Shown: positions 52,522 to 61,924 of the stretch, piece by piece
Layout: each line of letters starts with the position of its first letter
Numbering within the stretch: position 1 is the first letter of the stretch
Source of the DNA: Sphingobium sp. Cam5-1
GTDB lineage: Bacteria > Pseudomonadota > Alphaproteobacteria > Sphingomonadales > Sphingomonadaceae
Reading direction: 5' to 3'
Length of the DNA stretch: 64,000 nt
Assembly: GCF_015693305.1 (NCBI RefSeq)
Contig: NZ_CP065139.1
Span: 310,001 to 374,000 of the forward strand
Notes under the pieces: model-generated
The model's database searches: none
What the model was told of the DNA's origin: nothing
Seen by the model: the letters and a program-made list of their open reading frames with translations, nothing else
Translations under genes and position numbers: made by a program

Positions 52522-54972
52522 GTGACATCATATCCGAGTTCCGCCGAAGTCGTAATCATCGGTGGCGGCATCGCAGGATGCTCCATAGCCTACCATCTGA
52601 CCAAATTAGGTATTTCAGATGTACTTCTGTGTGAACGCAAGCAATTGACCTGTGGCACGACCTGGCACGCGGCGGGATTGGTCACACAGCTCCGCGCAAA
52701 CCGGCGGATGACGGAGCTCGCCTATTATACAGGGCAGCTGTTCGAACAGCTGGAAGCCGAAACAGGCATGGCGACCGGCTATATGCAGCGGGGATCGCTG
52801 CGCCTTGCCAAGACGCCCGAACGGCTTGAAGAGCTTGCCCGCGGCGCATCGATGGGGCGGAATTTCGGCCTGCCTGTCGAACCTGTAACCCCCGGCGAGA
52901 TCAAGGAGCGTTGGTCGCCGGTCAACATCGACGGCATCGTCGGCGGTTTCTGGTTCCCAAATGACGGTCAGGTCAATCCCATCGACGTAACGATGGCCTA
53001 TGCCAAAGGCGCGCGCATGGGCGGCGCCAAGATCCTTGAGCAATGCCTGGTCAAGAACATTATCGTCGAAGGCGGCAAGGCTGTCGGCGTCATAACCGAG
53101 CAAGGTGAAATCCGGGCGAAGAAGGTCGTCATCACCGGCGGCATGTGGTCGCGCGATCTGGCGGCGCAAATTGGCGTCAGCCTCCCGCTTCATGCAGCCG
53201 AACACTTCTACATCGTCACCGAGGCGATCCCCGAACTTCCACGCAACCTGCCGGTCATGTTCGTCACAGATGAACACGCCTATTACAAGGAGGATGCCGG
53301 CAAGCTCCTGCTCGGCTGCTTCGAACCGAACGCCAAGCCCTGGGGCATGAACGGCATCTCCCCCGATTTCTGCTTCGATACGCTGCCCGAAGATTTCGAC
53401 CATTTCGAACCGATCCTCGAACTCGCGGTGAACCGTGTGCCGCTGTTGGCCAATGCCGGTATCCAGCTGTTTTTCAACGGACCTGAAAGCTTCACCCCCG
53501 ACGACCGCTACCTGCTGGGCGAAACGCCCGAGGTGCGCGGCCTCTTCACCGCTTGCGGCTTCAACTCGGTGGGCATCCTGTCATCGGGCGGCGTCGGCAA
53601 GGTTCTTGCGGACTGGATCAACGACGGCATGCCCCCCGTGGAGCTAGTCGATGTCGATGTCCGTCGCACGGTCTCGTTCCAGACGAACAAGAAATATCTT
53701 CACGACCGGACGACGGAAACACTGGGCGCCATGTACAACATGCATTGGCCCAACCTGCAGATGGAGACCGCGCGGAACGTGCGCCGCAGCCCCTTCCACG
53801 ATCGCCTGATCGCGAAGGGCGCATGGATGACGGAGATGAATGGCTATGAACGGCCCGGCTTCTTCGGCGGTGCGGGGACGACACCGAAAGTAGAATATTC
53901 CTATCACAAGCCGAGCTGGTTCGACGACACTGCTGCCGAATGCCGCAACACGGCGGAGAATGTGTCGGTCTTCGACCTCAGCTGCTACGTGAAATATCTG
54001 ATGGAGGGCCGCGACGCTCTCAAGGTTCTCAACCGGCTTTCCGCCAATGAGATCGACGTGCCCGTCGGCAAGCTGGTCTATACCCAGTGGCTCAATCCCA
54101 AGGGCGGTATCGAGGCCGACGTCACTATCACGCGCCTGTCCGAAACGTCCTTCATGATTGTCACGATCGCTGCGTCCCAGCGCCGCGACATGGCCTGGCT
54201 GAAGCGGCATATTCCGGACGATGCGCACGCCCATGTGGTCGACATCACGTCCGGATTGCCGATGCTGGCGGTCATGGGTCCCAAGTCACGCGAACTGCTG
54301 CAGAAGATTTCGCCCGCCGACTTCTCCAACGAAGCTTTTCCTTTCGGCACCAGTCAGGAAATCGACCTTGGCTACGCGAAGGTCCGCGCCAGCCGCGTCA
54401 CCTTTGTGGGTGAACTGGGTTGGGAACTCTACATGCCGGCCGAATTCGCCCAGCACGTCTACGATGTCCTGGTCGAAGCGGGAACGGAGTTCAGACTTCG
54501 CGACGCTGGCTTCTTCGCCCTCAATTCCCTCCGCATGGAAAAGGGTTACCGCCACTGGGCGCATGATATCGGCGAGGAGGATACGCCCCTTGAGGGTGGC
54601 CTCGGTTTCGCGGTCGCGCTGGACAAGCCGGGCGGATTCATTGGCCGCGACGCACTCCTGCGTCAGAAGGAAGCAGGCAAGCTCACCAAGCGCCTCGTCC
54701 AGTTCAAGCTGAAGGATCCCGACGCCCCATTTGTTTTCCATAACGAGCCGCTTTGGATCGGTGACCGCATAATCGGCGACATCTCCTCGGGAGCATATGG
54801 CCATCGCATCGGCGCTTCGCTGGGGATGGGTTATGTCCATCACGAGGATGGCGTCGACAAGGCATTTCTTGAGGCGAGCAGCTTCGAGGTCGAGATCGCA
54901 TGGAAACGGCATGAGGTGGAGGCGCAGTTGGGGCCTTGGTATGATCCAAAGGGCCTACGCATCAAGGCGTGA
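52522..54972 (+). CDS. Dimethylglycine/sarcosine-dehydrogenase-like demethylase with GcvT domain
   Basis: 816 residues from GTG 52522 (GGAG eight bases upstream). An N-terminal DAO-type FAD domain (GGGIAG at 14-19) contains TTWHAAGL, where His49 matches the covalently flavinylated His of dimethylglycine dehydrogenase. An FAO-M linker and C-terminal GcvT and GcvT-C folate domains (about 430-816) follow. Such enzymes oxidise an N-methyl amino acid and pass the methylene to tetrahydrofolate. The layout is that of sarcosine/dimethylglycine dehydrogenases and of the N-methyl-GABA demethylase MabO of nicotine degradation. etfB and etfA follow, so electrons probably go to ETF and not oxygen. gabT-gabD nearby favour N-methyl-GABA. 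Confidence 0.88.
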   Translation: MTSYPSSAEVVIIGGGIAGCSIAYHLTKLGISDVLLCERKQLTCGTTWHAAGLVTQLRANRRMTELAYYTGQLFEQLEAETGMATGYMQRGSLRLAKTPERLEELARGASMGRNFGLPVEPVTPGEIKERWSPVNIDGIVGGFWFPNDGQVNPIDVTMAYAKGARMGGAKILEQCLVKNIIVEGGKAVGVITEQGEIRAKKVVITGGMWSRDLAAQIGVSLPLHAAEHFYIVTEAIPELPRNLPVMFVTDEHAYYKEDAGKLLLGCFEPNAKPWGMNGISPDFCFDTLPEDFDHFEPILELAVNRVPLLANAGIQLFFNGPESFTPDDRYLLGETPEVRGLFTACGFNSVGILSSGGVGKVLADWINDGMPPVELVDVDVRRTVSFQTNKKYLHDRTTETLGAMYNMHWPNLQMETARNVRRSPFHDRLIAKGAWMTEMNGYERPGFFGGAGTTPKVEYSYHKPSWFDDTAAECRNTAENVSVFDLSCYVKYLMEGRDALKVLNRLSANEIDVPVGKLVYTQWLNPKGGIEADVTITRLSETSFMIVTIAASQRRDMAWLKRHIPDDAHAHVVDITSGLPMLAVMGPKSRELLQKISPADFSNEAFPFGTSQEIDLGYAKVRASRVTFVGELGWELYMPAEFAQHVYDVLVEAGTEFRLRDAGFFALNSLRMEKGYRHWAHDIGEEDTPLEGGLGFAVALDKPGGFIGRDALLRQKEAGKLTKRLVQFKLKDPDAPFVFHNEPLWIGDRIIGDISSGAYGHRIGASLGMGYVHHEDGVDKAFLEASSFEVEIAWKRHEVEAQLGPWYDPKGLRIKA

Positions 54973-55041
54973 GGCGCCAGATCCCACTCACTCTCATCGA
55001 CAGCTGCATCTTGAAGGCAATGACATTGCCGGGAGAATATC

Positions 55042-55788
55042 ATGCGCATTCTCGTTCCCGTGAAGCGGGTCATAGATTTCAACGTGAGGCCAAGGATCAG
55101 GGCGGACGGAAGCGGCCTTGACCTTGCCAACGTCAAGATGGCCATGAACCCCTTCGACGAAATCGCTCTTGAGGAAGCGATCCGCCTTAAGGAAGCGGGT
55201 CAGGCCACCGAGGTCATCGCCGTGTCCATCGGCCCGGCCAAGGCGCAGGATACGCTGCGCACGGCCTTGGCTATGGGTGCTGACCGCGCCATCCTGGTCG
55301 AAACCGACGCGGACGTCGAACCGCTGGTCGTCGCGAAGATTTTGAAAGGGATCGTGACAGAAACCGGTTCCGACCTCGTCATCCTCGGAAAGCAGGCGAT
55401 CGACGACGATGCAAACCAGACGGGGCAGATGCTCGCGGGGCTCATGAACCGGCCGCAAGGCACCTTTGCAAGCCGGGTCAGCGTCGATGGCGACACAATC
55501 AATGTGACGCGTGAGATCGACGGTGGTCAGGAAACGGTTAGGCTTGCCCTGCCAGCGATCATCACTGCCGATCTCAGGCTGAACGCGCCGCGCTACGCCT
55601 CGCTGCCCAACATCATGAAGGCGAAAAAGCAGCCTATCACCATGACGGGTCCCACGGATTACGGGGTGGATTGCACCCCGCGCATCAAAACCATGAAGCT
55701 GGCCGAGCCGCCTGCCCGCTCCGCTGGCATCAAAGTCGCCGACGCGGACGCCTTGGCGGCCAAAATCAAGGAAATGGGAGTTGCCTGA
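55042..55788 (+). CDS. etfB: Electron transfer flavoprotein beta subunit
   Basis: 248 residues, the full family length. [29 protein letters not shown] and [13 protein letters not shown] are hallmark segments; the last belongs to the conserved ETF-beta region near the AMP site. With EtfA it carries single electrons from flavoprotein dehydrogenases to the ETF:quinone oxidoreductase. It sits 69 bases after the demethylase and directly before etfA. A dedicated ETF copy in this operon points to the demethylase as its donor. Confidence 0.95.
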   Translation: MRILVPVKRVIDFNVRPRIRADGSGLDLANVKMAMNPFDEIALEEAIRLKEAGQATEVIAVSIGPAKAQDTLRTALAMGADRAILVETDADVEPLVVAKILKGIVTETGSDLVILGKQAIDDDANQTGQMLAGLMNRPQGTFASRVSVDGDTINVTREIDGGQETVRLALPAIITADLRLNAPRYASLPNIMKAKKQPITMTGPTDYGVDCTPRIKTMKLAEPPARSAGIKVADADALAAKIKEMGVA

Positions 55789-55789
55789 G

Positions 55790-56719
55790 ATGAAAACTCT
55801 CCTTTTGGTCGAACATGATGGCAGCACGGTAAGAGATGCCACTCTCTCCGCTGTGACGGCCGCTGCCAAACTCGGCCCCGTCGATCTGCTGGTGGCCGGT
55901 TTCGGGTGCCGCGCCGTGGCAGAAGCGGCCGCACGGATCGTGGGTGTCGATAAAGTCCTTCTGGCGGATCACGGCTGTTACCAGCATGCGCTGCCCGAGA
56001 ATGTCGCGCCGCTGGTGGCAACCCTGATGACCAGCCATGACGCGTTTCTCGCCCCGGCTACAAGCGTCGGGAAGAATGTCGCGCCACGTGTCGCCGCATT
56101 GCTTGACGTCATGCAGATTTCGGAAATCCTCTCCGTGGAGGGAGAAAGAAGCTTCACCCGCGCGATCTATGCCGGAAACATCATCGCGACCGTTGAGTCC
56201 ACTGATTCCAAGCTGGTGATCACCGTGCGGGGTTCGGCCTTTCCCATGGCGCCCGCGACCGGGGGTTCCGCCACGATCGAGGAGGTTTCCATCGAGATGG
56301 ACACCGGCCTGTCCACCTTTGTGGGTGCGGAAATCGCGAAGCTGGAACGCCCTGAACTGACCTCCGCCAAGATCGTGGTTTCCGGCGGCCGCGCGCTCAA
56401 GGATGCTCAGACATTCGAGCAGATCATCATGCCTCTGGCCGACAAGCTGGGTGCGGGCGTGGGCGCCAGCCGCGCCGCCGTCGATGCGGGCTATGCCCCC
56501 AACGACTATCAGGTGGGGCAGACGGGCAAGATCGTTGCTCCCGAACTTTACATAGCGGTCGGCATATCGGGCGCGATCCAGCATCTGGCTGGCATGAAGG
56601 ATAGCAAGACCATCATCGCCATCAATCAGGACGTGGACGCGCCGATTTTTCAGGTCGCCGACATCGGGCTCGTCGCCGATCTTTTCACCGCCGTCCCTGA
56701 ACTGACCACGAAGCTGTGA
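55790..56719 (+). CDS. etfA: Electron transfer flavoprotein alpha subunit
   Basis: 309 residues from ATG 55790, one base after the etfB stop, with GGGAG upstream. The C-terminal FAD domain is complete: GASRAAVDAGYAPNDYQVGQ, then GISGAIQHLAGMKD and NQDVDAPIFQVADIG. The N-terminal half holds VLLADH-type Rossmann elements. It forms the heterodimer with EtfB. No ETF:quinone oxidoreductase gene is in the window; the chromosomal copy is presumably used. Confidence 0.95.
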   Translation: MKTLLLVEHDGSTVRDATLSAVTAAAKLGPVDLLVAGFGCRAVAEAAARIVGVDKVLLADHGCYQHALPENVAPLVATLMTSHDAFLAPATSVGKNVAPRVAALLDVMQISEILSVEGERSFTRAIYAGNIIATVESTDSKLVITVRGSAFPMAPATGGSATIEEVSIEMDTGLSTFVGAEIAKLERPELTSAKIVVSGGRALKDAQTFEQIIMPLADKLGAGVGASRAAVDAGYAPNDYQVGQTGKIVAPELYIAVGISGAIQHLAGMKDSKTIIAINQDVDAPIFQVADIGLVADLFTAVPELTTKL

Positions 56720-56761
56720 AGCCCATAGCGCGCAACTCGCCATGAATTTTTGGAGAAGAAT

Positions 56762-57646
56762 GTGACGACCGATATCCTCACCGTATCCTGTCCGTCAAAG
56801 CGTGGGATAGTGGCCGCCATTTCCGGCTATCTGGCAAGTCAAGGATGCAGCATCTCGGATTCCTCCCAATTCGATGATGTGGAAACCGGCACCTTCTTCA
56901 TGCGGGTCAGCTTCGTCTCCGAAGAGGGCAAGGCGCTTTCGGAGATCGCTGAAGGTTTCACTCCGATCGGCCAGGACTGGAACATGGATTTCAAGTTTCA
57001 CGACTCCACGGCCAGGATGAAGGTCATCCTCATGGTGTCCCGCTTTGGACATTGCCTGAACGACATATTGTATCGATGGAAGATAGGCATGCTGCCGATC
57101 GACATCGTGGGCGTCGTGTCCAATCATTTCGACTATCAGCATCTCGTGCTCAGCCATGATCTGCCGTTCCACCACATCAAGGTCTCCAAGGACAACAAGG
57201 CCGAAGCCGAAGCGGAACTGAGGGCGATCGTCGAGCGGACGCAAGCCGAGCTGATCGTTCTGGCGCGCTACATGCAGGTGCTTTCGGACGATCTGTGCCG
57301 CTCCATGTCGGGCCGGATCATCAACATCCACCACAGTTTCCTCCCCGGGTTCAAGGGCGCAAAGCCTTACCATCAGGCCCATAAGCGCGGCGTGAAGCTG
57401 ATCGGCGCGACCGCCCATTATGTCACCGCGGAACTGGATGAAGGTCCGATAATCGAGCAGGAAACCATAGCCGTCACGCATGCGCAGAGCGCTGACGATT
57501 ATGTATCCATCGGACGGGACGTGGAAAGCCGCACATTGGCGCGCGCGATCCACGCGCACATACATCATCGCGTATTCGTGAACGGAGACCGGACAATCGT
57601 CTTCCCTGCCAGTCCGGGCAGCTACGCCGCCGATCGCGTGGGCTGA
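56762..57646 (+). CDS. purU: Formyltetrahydrofolate deformylase
   Basis: 294 residues from GTG 56762 with GGAG upstream; an earlier TTG at 56750 is possible. The N-terminal ACT domain (about 5-80, SCPSKRGIVAAISGY) and the C-terminal formyl-transferase fold are present. The catalytic residues are Asn188 and His190 (INIHHSFLPGFKGA) and Asp226 (ELDEGP). It hydrolyses 10-formyl-THF to formate and THF. Here it should regenerate free THF for the demethylase after FolD has oxidised methylene-THF. Confidence 0.93.
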   Translation: MTTDILTVSCPSKRGIVAAISGYLASQGCSISDSSQFDDVETGTFFMRVSFVSEEGKALSEIAEGFTPIGQDWNMDFKFHDSTARMKVILMVSRFGHCLNDILYRWKIGMLPIDIVGVVSNHFDYQHLVLSHDLPFHHIKVSKDNKAEAEAELRAIVERTQAELIVLARYMQVLSDDLCRSMSGRIINIHHSFLPGFKGAKPYHQAHKRGVKLIGATAHYVTAELDEGPIIEQETIAVTHAQSADDYVSIGRDVESRTLARAIHAHIHHRVFVNGDRTIVFPASPGSYAADRVG

Positions 57647-57696
57647 AACGCCGTCGGCGTTCTGCCGTCCACAACACATGAATGACAAGGCGGATT

Positions 57697-58605
57697 ATGG
57701 CGAAGATCATTGACGGCAAAATGATGGCCGAGGGCATTCTGGAGACCGTTCGCCAGGACGTGGACGACTTTCGGTGGCGCTGCGGTATCTCACCCACCTT
57801 GGCGGTCATTCTGGTGGGCGATGATCCCGCGAGCCATGTGTATGTCTCGCGCAAGTTGAAGGCATCGAAGCGGGTCGGCATAGCGTCGATCGAGCGGCGC
57901 CTCCCCTGCGAAACGACCCAGGACGCCCTTCTGGCGGAGATCGACGCGCTGAACATGGATCCTGCCGTGCATGGCATTCTGGTTCAATTGCCGCTGCCCC
58001 GTCACATCGATGCAGCAGTTGTCCTGGATCGCATCTCCCCGTCGAAGGACGTTGACGGCTTCCACCCGGTGAATGTCGGTCGCCTATCGACAGGCACGCA
58101 CGGATTGATCCCCTGCACGCCGCTTGGTTGCCTTCTCTTGCTCGAAAGCGTGGTCAAGGACTTTTGTGGCCTCAAGGCAGTGGTCATCGGCAAATCCAAC
58201 ATCGTCGGCAAGCCCGTCGCCCTGCTTTTGCTTGAAAGAGAATGCACGGTCACCGTCACGCACATCAACACGCGCAACCTGCCCTCTATCGTCTCGACCG
58301 CCGACATCGTGGTCGTGGCCGCGGGCAGCCCCGGCCTGGTGCGCGGCGGCTGGGTCAAGCCCGGAGCGATCGTGATAGACATCGGCATCAACAAGATTGT
58401 CGATAAGGATGGCCGGAGCATGATAGTGGGTGATGCAGTAACTTCCGAGCTGGATCATGCCGCCGCCGTCACCCCTGTGCCCGGCGGCGTCGGACCCATG
58501 ACCATCGCATGCCTCCTGTCGAATACCGTCCGCGCAGCCAACATGATGACGGCTGGTTCGTCACCGAATGCCCAAGAGACCATAACCATCCCTCGCGTGG
58601 CTTAG
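57697..58605 (+). CDS. folD: Methylene-THF dehydrogenase / methenyl-THF cyclohydrolase
   Basis: 302 residues from ATG 57697, with AAGGCGG upstream; ATG 57682 would add five. YVSRKLKASKRVGI carries Tyr49 and the catalytic Lys53; VQLPLP, KDVDGFHPVN and the NADP-binding GKSNIVGKPVALLL are all normal. It oxidises 5,10-methylene-THF to 10-formyl-THF. With the demethylase and PurU it turns the removed methyl group into formate with NADPH formation. Last gene of the plus-strand operon, convergent with the LuxR gene. Confidence 0.94.
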   Translation: MAKIIDGKMMAEGILETVRQDVDDFRWRCGISPTLAVILVGDDPASHVYVSRKLKASKRVGIASIERRLPCETTQDALLAEIDALNMDPAVHGILVQLPLPRHIDAAVVLDRISPSKDVDGFHPVNVGRLSTGTHGLIPCTPLGCLLLLESVVKDFCGLKAVVIGKSNIVGKPVALLLLERECTVTVTHINTRNLPSIVSTADIVVVAAGSPGLVRGGWVKPGAIVIDIGINKIVDKDGRSMIVGDAVTSELDHAAAVTPVPGGVGPMTIACLLSNTVRAANMMTAGSSPNAQETITIPRVA

Positions 58606-58631
58606 CGTGGCCGCACAAACGCGCAGGCAAG

Positions 58632-59513
58632 TCAGTTGCTGCGGGGCACCTGCCCATATTGAAGCAACGGATCGGCATCCAGGCCGACATTCACTTCCCC
58701 AACCACGTCGATGAACAGCGAAAACAGTTCCGCCATCGAACTGATATCCAGCTTGGCGTATATATTCCTCCGATGCACCTTCGCCGTGCCTTCGGCCATT
58801 TTCAGCCGTTTCGCGATCACATCGATCGGATATCCTCTCAGCATCATCTGAACGACCTCGAACTCCCGATCGGTCAACAGGGAGCGGCCGAAATTATCGC
58901 GGGCTCTTTTCAGATCGTCGTGCAGCTTCACTTCTTCGGGCGAGGGAGGAGCAAATAGTTTCGGATCGGCAAAATGTCGCCAGCTCGAAGAAAGCGTGCC
59001 GAAGACAATCGGGGCAATCGCCTTGGCCAGTTCCAATTCCTTATCCGAATAACGCCCCGCGTCACGGGAGCGCGCGAAGGAAAGCAATATGTGCCCACCT
59101 TGCCCGTCGGACATGCAATAGCACATCTCATCAACAAGGTCGGTATCCACATAGTGCCGAACGAAAAAATCGCTCGTTTGAAAATCATCCTGATCTACCA
59201 CGTCCTTAAGACTGATCGCCTGATTTTCGATGGACCGCTCAATGGCGAGATAGAATGGATCGGTAAGGTAAAATCCGTTTTTATAATCGTTAATCTGCTG
59301 CTGCCTGACAGATTTCGGCGTCCGATGTTCGACTACCTCTGGCCCAACATTTTCCCGAAAATGAAACAACATCATCTCATCTGATCGGAGCGCGGCCGAA
59401 AACATGTCAAACAGCGCCTCTGCTCTCGCTTTACCTTCCAAAGCGATAAGCTGCGCGATCTTGCCATTCCACTCAGGGGAAGCCAGATATTCCAGTGACA
59501 ACATTTCAGACAT
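58632..59513 (-). CDS. LuxR-family transcriptional regulator
   Basis: About 293 residues from ATG 59513 (ATG 59504 also possible; GGGGGG upstream). The N-terminal 200 or so residues show no quorum-sensing autoinducer pattern I recognise. The C-terminal LuxR helix-turn-helix (about 218-275) reads LTDREFEVVQMMLRGYPIDVIAKRL, with the recognition helix in GTAKVHRRNIYAKL. It is convergent with folD and in tandem with the LysR gene. It may control the demethylase operon or gabTD; the ligand is unknown. Confidence 0.88.
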   Translation of the reverse strand: MSEMLSLEYLASPEWNGKIAQLIALEGKARAEALFDMFSAALRSDEMMLFHFRENVGPEVVEHRTPKSVRQQQINDYKNGFYLTDPFYLAIERSIENQAISLKDVVDQDDFQTSDFFVRHYVDTDLVDEMCYCMSDGQGGHILLSFARSRDAGRYSDKELELAKAIAPIVFGTLSSSWRHFADPKLFAPPSPEEVKLHDDLKRARDNFGRSLLTDREFEVVQMMLRGYPIDVIAKRLKMAEGTAKVHRRNIYAKLDISSMAELFSLFIDVVGEVNVGLDADPLLQYGQVPRSN

Positions 59514-59584
59514 TCCCCCCTGCCCTGACTTCAAAACGAAACATGTTCAGGCAAACGCGTCCCGGCAAACCCGTTGAAGACGCG

Positions 59585-60502
59585 TCAATATGCCGGGTCC
59601 GCGCTGAATTGCGCCGCAAGCCAGCGTCTGAATCGGACGATTGATGGGTCCGACCACCGATTGGCGGGTCCCCTGAAAACATAAGCTCCCAGTGTCACAG
59701 GCACGAATTCCTTTTCACGAGGCACGACCTTCACCAGTCTACCCGCCGCAAGATCTTCGGCAATGAGATAGTGATTGCCAAGCGCGATCCCCTGCCCCGC
59801 CCGCGCGGCGGCCAGCGCCAGATGAGCATGGCCGTATCTGCCGGTCGGAGTGTTCGGCGGAAGATCGATAGATTGCGCCCTCATCCACATACGCCATTCC
59901 ACATCGCTGCGTTCCTCGATCAGCGGCAATGTAGCCAGGTCTTCCGCCGAACGAATCCTGTCGCCCCAGCGAGAAACGAACATCGGCGAGGCCAACGGAA
60001 AAACATGCGGCCTCGCCAGTTCAAGGGTTCTCACCCCGCGCTTCCGGTCCAGCGTCTGGCCATCGCCAATATATCGAATGTCGCCATCAACGGCGTTGTT
60101 CGAAAGGTCAAGGAGCCCATCTTCCGATCGAAGATCGACCGGCGGCATTCCGTTTCGGCCCGAAGACATCGCAAGCCGCATAGCGAGCCAATGCAATGCC
60201 AATCCCCCGACGCAGGATATTACCAGCTTGCCATCGGTCCTGCCCCGAACCGCGTCCGTTGCTTCCCTCAATTCATTGAAAACCTTCACCAGACGGCCAT
60301 GATAATCAACGCCAACCGCTGTCATCTGCCCGCTTTCCCGGTCCAGCAAGGTAACGCCCAGACGCTCTTCCAGCCCTCTTACGTGACGGCTGACTATGGC
60401 ATGGCTTACGCCAAGGGCCTTCGCTGCTCGTCGGATACCGCCCAATCGGCCCACTGCCTCAAAGGCCCTGAGAGCGGAGAAAGGAGGCAATGGTGAATTC
60501 AT
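59585..60502 (-). CDS. LysR-family transcriptional regulator (GcvA-like)
   Basis: 305 residues. The N-terminal winged helix (about 8-67) reads FSALRAFEAVGRLGGIRRAAKALG, then VSHAIVSRHVRGLEERLG. A periplasmic-binding-like effector domain follows. The style is that of GcvA-type regulators. It is divergent from gabT across 135 bases that contain an inverted repeat, so it most likely regulates gabT-gabD with GABA or a related compound as inducer (inference). Confidence 0.9.
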   Translation of the reverse strand: MNSPLPPFSALRAFEAVGRLGGIRRAAKALGVSHAIVSRHVRGLEERLGVTLLDRESGQMTAVGVDYHGRLVKVFNELREATDAVRGRTDGKLVISCVGGLALHWLAMRLAMSSGRNGMPPVDLRSEDGLLDLSNNAVDGDIRYIGDGQTLDRKRGVRTLELARPHVFPLASPMFVSRWGDRIRSAEDLATLPLIEERSDVEWRMWMRAQSIDLPPNTPTGRYGHAHLALAAARAGQGIALGNHYLIAEDLAAGRLVKVVPREKEFVPVTLGAYVFRGPANRWSDPSIVRFRRWLAAQFSADPAY

Positions 60503-60526
60503 CGCGTTCAGCCATAGGAGTAGATG

Positions 60527-60543
60527 GTGACCTCAGGTTACCA
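60527..60543. promoter_or_regulatory. Inverted repeat between lysR and gabT
   Basis: GGTGACC (60527-60533), spacer TCA, and GGTTACC (60537-60543), whose complement differs from the first arm by one base. It starts 25 bases upstream of the lysR start in the divergent gap, a normal LysR autoregulatory position. Binding is inferred from position only. Confidence 0.45.
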
Positions 60544-60637
60544 AAGCGGCCGCCGAAAGCAACTGCTTCCGGGATGCAAAATCCCCTAATGTATCAGCAT
60601 CAGGACAGATTCCAGAAACCATCATGAAGGTCGTCAG

Positions 60638-61924
60638 ATGCGGAACGCCGAATATAACGCCCGTCGCAAGGAAGCCATCCCGCAGGGCGTCGCCACCGCC
60701 ACCAACATCATCGCCGATAGGGCCGAGAACGCCACCATCTGGGATGTCGAAGGCAATGCCTATATCGATTTTGCGGGCGGGATCGCGGTTCTCAACGTCG
60801 GCCATCGTCACCCCAAGGTGATCGCGGCGGTTCACGACCAGCTCGACAAATACACGCACACGGCATTTCAGGTGGTTGCCTATCCGCCTTATATCGAATT
60901 GGCTGAGCGGCTGAACGCTTTGGCGCCCGTCGATGGCGACGCCAAAACCATCTTCTTCACGACCGGCGCGGAAGCGACCGAAAACGCAGTCAAGATCGCA
61001 CGCGCGGCCACCGGCCGCCCCGGCATCATCGCCTTTGCGGGCGGCTTCCATGGCCGGACCCTGCTGACGTCCGCCATGACCGGCAAGGTTTCGCCGTACA
61101 AGAAGGGCCTTGGGCCGTTTCCTGGCGAAATCTACCATCTCCCCTATCCCAGCCCGACCACAGGGGTTAGCGTTGAGGATACGCTCAAGGCTCTCAACTT
61201 CCTGTTCGCGGCCGACATCGAACCAGAGCGCATCGCGGCTTTCATCATCGAACCGGTCCAGGGCGAAGGCGGTTTCCATAGCCCGCCGCCCGAATTTTTC
61301 CAGGCGCTCGATGATATCCGTCGTCGCCATGGCATCATGATAATCGCGGACGAAGTTCAGACCGGCTTCGCCCGCACCGGAAAGATGTTCGGCATTGAAC
61401 ATGCACCGATCAAGCCCGACCTCCTTACCGTCGCAAAGTCGCTGGGCGGCGGCTTTCCGATATCCGGTGTCATCGGGCGCGCGGATGTCATGGACGTCAT
61501 CGGCCCCGGTGGCTTGGGCGGCACCTATGGCGGCTCTCCGGTCGGGTTGGCCGCAGCCTTGGCCGTGCTTGACGTTATCGAGGATGAACGCCTCCTCGAC
61601 CGTGCCAATGTCATCGGCCACAGACTTCGCGAACGGATTACGCAGTTCGCCCAGCGCAACGACATGGTGAAAATCACCGGCCTGCGCGGCCCCGGAGCGA
61701 TGATTGCCTTCGACATCGTCAACGAACATGGCCAGCCGGATGGCGACGAAGCGAAGCGCGTCTGCGCGCGCGCACTGGCAAATGGATTGATTTTGCTAAG
61801 CTGCGGCCAATTTGGTCAGGCCATAAGGATATTGGTGCCGCTGACTGTTGAAGACGACACGTTGGAGCAGGGCCTGAATATTCTGGAGAAGGCGCTGACC
61901 GCTGTCTCGAGGGAGGTTGCGTGA
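60638..61924 (+). CDS. gabT: 4-aminobutyrate aminotransferase
   Basis: 428 residues of class III PLP aminotransferase. TTGAEATENAVKIAR, FAGGFHGRT, IIEPVQGEGGF, the Asp238 in IADEVQTGF and Lys267 in VAKSLGGGFP match GabT closely in order and spacing. It transfers the amino group of GABA to 2-oxoglutarate, giving succinate semialdehyde. Its stop overlaps the gabD start (GTGA, 61921-61924), so the two are coupled. Activity on other omega-amino acids, such as 5-aminovalerate, cannot be excluded. Confidence 0.92.
   Translation: MRNAEYNARRKEAIPQGVATATNIIADRAENATIWDVEGNAYIDFAGGIAVLNVGHRHPKVIAAVHDQLDKYTHTAFQVVAYPPYIELAERLNALAPVDGDAKTIFFTTGAEATENAVKIARAATGRPGIIAFAGGFHGRTLLTSAMTGKVSPYKKGLGPFPGEIYHLPYPSPTTGVSVEDTLKALNFLFAADIEPERIAAFIIEPVQGEGGFHSPPPEFFQALDDIRRRHGIMIIADEVQTGFARTGKMFGIEHAPIKPDLLTVAKSLGGGFPISGVIGRADVMDVIGPGGLGGTYGGSPVGLAAALAVLDVIEDERLLDRANVIGHRLRERITQFAQRNDMVKITGLRGPGAMIAFDIVNEHGQPDGDEAKRVCARALANGLILLSCGQFGQAIRILVPLTVEDDTLEQGLNILEKALTAVSREVA

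Noticed and set aside
51737..52525. A 262-residue plus-strand frame across the gap upstream of the demethylase
   Set aside because: It overlaps the N-terminus of DUF3422 and runs into the demethylase start; no motif, and codon use looks random.
60533..61729. A 398-residue minus-strand open frame opposite gabT
   Set aside because: It is a shadow of a gene with full PLP-enzyme motifs; the composition is Asp/Gly/Arg-rich noise.
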